A stretch of DNA of 10,327 nt. Source: an uncultured Opitutaceae bacterium. Lineage in GTDB: Bacteria > Verrucomicrobiota > Verrucomicrobiae > Opitutales > Opitutaceae. A program made the translations under genes and the position numbers. Shown here in pieces: positions 7,253-10,327 of this stretch. The stretch spans positions 1-10,327 of the forward strand of contig CAMLSH010000087.1 in the NCBI GenBank assembly GCA_946482625.1. Reading direction: 5' to 3'. Under the pieces are notes generated by a model. That model did no database searches. It saw only the letters and a program-made list of their open reading frames with translations, and had not been told where the DNA came from. The stretch's first letter is position 1, and each line of letters starts with the position of its first letter.

Positions 7253-7303
7253 TACGGAAATGGAGTCCGGAAGGCGCGCGCTGTTCCGTAAAAGAATTCC
7301 GTA
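7253..7303. promoter_or_regulatory. Three TTCCGTA heptamers upstream of a small gene
   Basis: TTCCGTA occurs at 7284-7290 and 7297-7303, 13 bases apart, and its complement TACGGAA at 7253-7259. All three lie 15-65 bases upstream of the start at 7238, where a repressor or activator could bind. No regulator is known to me for this motif. It may be chance clustering. Confidence 0.3.
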
Positions 7304-7443
7304 TGGGAGATCGGAGAAACGCCTGATGGTGGAGAAAATTTTTCAGCCGCGGTGTCGGGGAAAAATTACGATCGCGAGGCAGCCCGTCGCCGTCAGGCCG
7401 GTGGTCAGCGATCGGCCACATGCGCGCGGCGTTTTTTCCGCGG

Positions 7444-7905
7444 CTACCGGTCGACGGGGATGTCGAAGTGGAGGACGTCTTCGCGGTTGCCGAGTTTGGA
7501 ATACAGCGCGATGGCGGGTGGATCGATGTAGTCGGCCTGGACGTAGATGACCCAGGCGCCGCGATGGCGGGCGATTCTTTTGAGTTCGCCGATCAACGCG
7601 GTGGCAATGCCCTGGCGGCGGTGAGCTTCTTCGACGGCGAGATCGTAGATGTAGATTTCGCTGCGCTCCTGTTCGAACTTGATGAGTTCGTAGGCGGCGA
7701 GGCCGCCCACGACGCGGCCGGATTTAAGCGCGCCGAGGGCGATGAAGGTGTCGCTCGCGAGGAGTTTCTGGTGATAGGCTGCACTAGGGCGCGAGCTGCT
7801 GTAGGTGTTGGGGTCGTTGAAGGCTCTGCCGAACATCGTCAGCAGGTCCGACATGAGCGGGAGGTCGGCGCGGGTGAGTTGGTGTATAGAAGGCGAACCG
7901 TTCAT
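7444..7905 (-). CDS. aac(3)-I: AAC(3)-I-family aminoglycoside N-acetyltransferase
   Basis: This 153-residue GNAT-fold enzyme closely resembles the AAC(3)-I gentamicin/fortimicin acetyltransferases, which use acetyl-CoA to modify the 3-amino group of the 2-deoxystreptamine ring. Family-specific stretches are [12 protein letters not shown] (25-36), TFIALGAL (53-60), [20 protein letters not shown] (65-84), YIYDLAV (85-91), [11 protein letters not shown] (95-105), [20 protein letters not shown] (119-138) and DVLHFDI (143-149). The acetyl-CoA loop R-x-x-G-x-A is R96 to A101. The length matches the family (about 150-175). No integron, attC-like site, integrase or IS lies beside it, so it looks like a resident chromosomal gene; whether it confers resistance is unknown. 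The start is ATG 7905, without a Shine-Dalgarno motif. It follows the secreted-protein gene after 118 bases. Confidence 0.92.
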   Translation of the reverse strand: MNGSPSIHQLTRADLPLMSDLLTMFGRAFNDPNTYSSSRPSAAYHQKLLASDTFIALGALKSGRVVGGLAAYELIKFEQERSEIYIYDLAVEEAHRRQGIATALIGELKRIARHRGAWVIYVQADYIDPPAIALYSKLGNREDVLHFDIPVDR

Positions 7906-8023
7906 GGGTTATTTCTTTAAACCGAGTTCGCATCCCGCGTCGTGCCAATCCGAGGAGAATGTTTTTGCGTGGCGTGTTTGAGAAATGAGGAAGCTGCGAA
8001 GAGGCGCCACTACATGGGTCCCT

Positions 8024-8614
8024 CTACTTGTGTTCGAATGTTTTGAGGGAGTTAATGAACCAAGAAGGCTCATTTTCGGAGGGGCCCTCATAGCCGAAAA
8101 TGTAGATACGCCCTGCCGGAAAGAAGTAGGTCACATTTATTTGTTTTTCCTGGTTGTGAGTGAATCGGGATGTGGCGCGGATAGAATGGGGCAACGTTCC
8201 GTCGAAGTCCTCGATTTCAAATTTTTCCAAGGCGTAACCTTTCCGCTCCATAGCTTGAATACCGGTTCGCCTGAAGGCCTTCGCCAATGTAGGCATGAAA
8301 CCACCCCGTTCTGACTCTGGAACTTTTGATAGATCTACATCCATGATGATGAGCTGTCCCGATCCAATTTCATCAGCTGGAGTGCATTCCCAAATATTTA
8401 CCTGTGATCCTGTGGGACCTGTTGTAGTTGCAGTTTTCCTCCACTGACCGCCCTTGGGTAACGTAACCGAAAATATACCATCGAGAAACAGGCGATTACC
8501 TTCGTTTTTAACGAGCGCCCAATTGGCCGGTTCTGAGTTGATGTTCGGTTGTGCTGCAAAGATGGAAGAGCCGAGCAGAACGAATAGGATAAATAAGAGG
8601 GCAGAGGTTTTCAT
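8024..8614 (-). CDS. Secreted protein of unknown function, lower GC than its surroundings
   Basis: This 196-residue protein has a clear Sec signal peptide (MKTSALLFILFVLLGSSIFA, cleavage near 20-21). The mature part is probably periplasmic or secreted. It shows a beta-strand-rich pattern: RLFLDGIFSVTLPKGGQW (about 41-58), GQLIIMDVDLS, SIRATSRFTHNQ and INVTYFFPAGRIYIFGY, closing with SWFINSLKTFEHK. The closing 'strand, turn, then helix ending in xxLKTF' recalls PsbP-like/DUF1795 folds, but I cannot assign a family. Base composition is visibly more A/T-rich than any neighbour, suggesting recent transfer or relaxed selection. The start lies 13 bases after the purA-like stop, with a GAGG at 8618-8621 as a possible ribosome site. 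That spacing points to read-through from the upstream gene. Confidence 0.82.
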   Translation of the reverse strand: MKTSALLFILFVLLGSSIFAAQPNINSEPANWALVKNEGNRLFLDGIFSVTLPKGGQWRKTATTTGPTGSQVNIWECTPADEIGSGQLIIMDVDLSKVPESERGGFMPTLAKAFRRTGIQAMERKGYALEKFEIEDFDGTLPHSIRATSRFTHNQEKQINVTYFFPAGRIYIFGYEGPSENEPSWFINSLKTFEHK

Positions 8615-8627
8615 CGGCCTCGAATTA

Positions 8628-10163
<1,536 letters not shown>

Positions 10164-10185
10164 GGTTGGGTTTTGAAACGCAACC
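10164..10185. promoter_or_regulatory. Near-palindrome abutting the purA-like start codon
   Basis: The 22 bases directly upstream of the ATG at 10163 form an imperfect palindrome, GGTTGGGTTTT then GAAACGCAACC on the plus strand. Nine of eleven positions pair. It occupies the place where a ribosome site would lie, so it could be an operator or an mRNA hairpin controlling translation. No specific regulator can be named. Confidence 0.38.
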
Positions 10186-10253
10186 GGAGCCGATGGACAC
10201 CCCTGTTGCGGGAAAGCAAAAAGAGGAGCGGGGCGGGCGGGGCAAGGGAGAAG

Positions 10254-10276
10254 TTGGCGCGCTGGAAGCGCGCCAA
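10254..10276. repeat. Perfect 10-bp hairpin at the edge of the heptamer array
   Basis: TTGGCGCGCT and AGCGCGCCAA pair perfectly around a 3-base loop. The right arm runs into the first CCAATGA unit of the adjacent array, sharing its CCAA. No T-run follows on either strand, so it is not a standard terminator. It lies 91 bases upstream of the purA-like start. Confidence 0.6.
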
Positions 10277-10327
10277 TGACCAATGACCAATGACCAATGA
10301 CCAATGACCAATGACCAATGACCAATG
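10273..10327. repeat. Tandem heptamer array CCAATGA (TCATTGG on the minus strand)
   Basis: Seven complete, identical copies of CCAATGA plus six bases of an eighth fill the last 55 bases and continue beyond the window. Since 7 is not a multiple of 3, every minus-strand frame is open and reads a repeating VIGHWSL, a known source of false short proteins. The unit is a rotation of TTGGTCA, which I recall as one of the cyanobacterial short tandemly repeated (STRR) heptamers. No variation between copies is seen, implying recent slippage or amplification. Confidence 0.97.

Noticed and set aside
7444..7905. Integron gene cassette around the acetyltransferase
   Set aside because: No attC-like imperfect palindrome, integrase gene or cassette junction is visible on either side; flanks are ordinary intergenic sequence.
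10273..10327. CRISPR array or repeat peptide (VIGHWSL)
   Set aside because: The period is 7 bases with no spacers, and every reading frame is open, so the peptide is an artefact of the simple repeat.

Overview
The window is high-GC bacterial DNA with thirteen supportable protein genes. It is tightly packed: no gap exceeds about 260 bases. No rRNA, tRNA, CRISPR array, transposase, integrase or phage gene was seen. Protein content suggests a Verrucomicrobiota member, most likely Opitutaceae-like. The grounds are high GC, a secreted GH27 alpha-galactosidase with a carbohydrate-binding insert, starts mostly lacking Shine-Dalgarno sequences, and REP-like hairpins. This placement is inference; no marker gene settles it.

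Layout. Positions 1-1764 hold three minus-strand genes: nadC (C-terminus cut by the window edge), a small DUF1653 protein, and a membrane-anchored BON-domain protein. Divergent from these, 1983-4164 carries a plus-strand group: an RlmM-type 23S rRNA 2'-O-methyltransferase, a TrmH/SpoU methyltransferase overlapping it by four bases (ATGA), and a small protein of unknown function. Between this group and a convergent two-ACT-domain GcvR-like regulator (4341-4862, minus) sits a pair of inverted REP-like hairpins. Divergent from the regulator is the exported GH27 alpha-galactosidase (5073-6911, plus).

The right part is all minus strand. It holds a short unknown protein (6939-7238), an acetyltransferase closely resembling AAC(3)-I gentamicin acetyltransferases (7444-7905), a lower-GC secreted protein of unknown function (8024-8614), and a long, divergent adenylosuccinate synthetase-like gene (8628-10163). 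Upstream of that gene lie a near-palindrome touching the start codon, a perfect 10-bp hairpin, and a tandem array of the heptamer CCAATGA (TCATTGG on the other strand) that runs off the window.

Most genes are housekeeping or accessory functions with no single shared pathway: NAD synthesis, rRNA modification, amino-acid-type regulation, galactoside degradation and purine synthesis. No new multi-gene system was found. The points most worth a second look are the inverted hairpin pair with a compensatory base change, the divergent PurA-like enzyme with its repeat-rich upstream region, the chromosomal AAC(3)-I homologue, and the NPCBM-like insertion inside the GH27 C-terminal domain.
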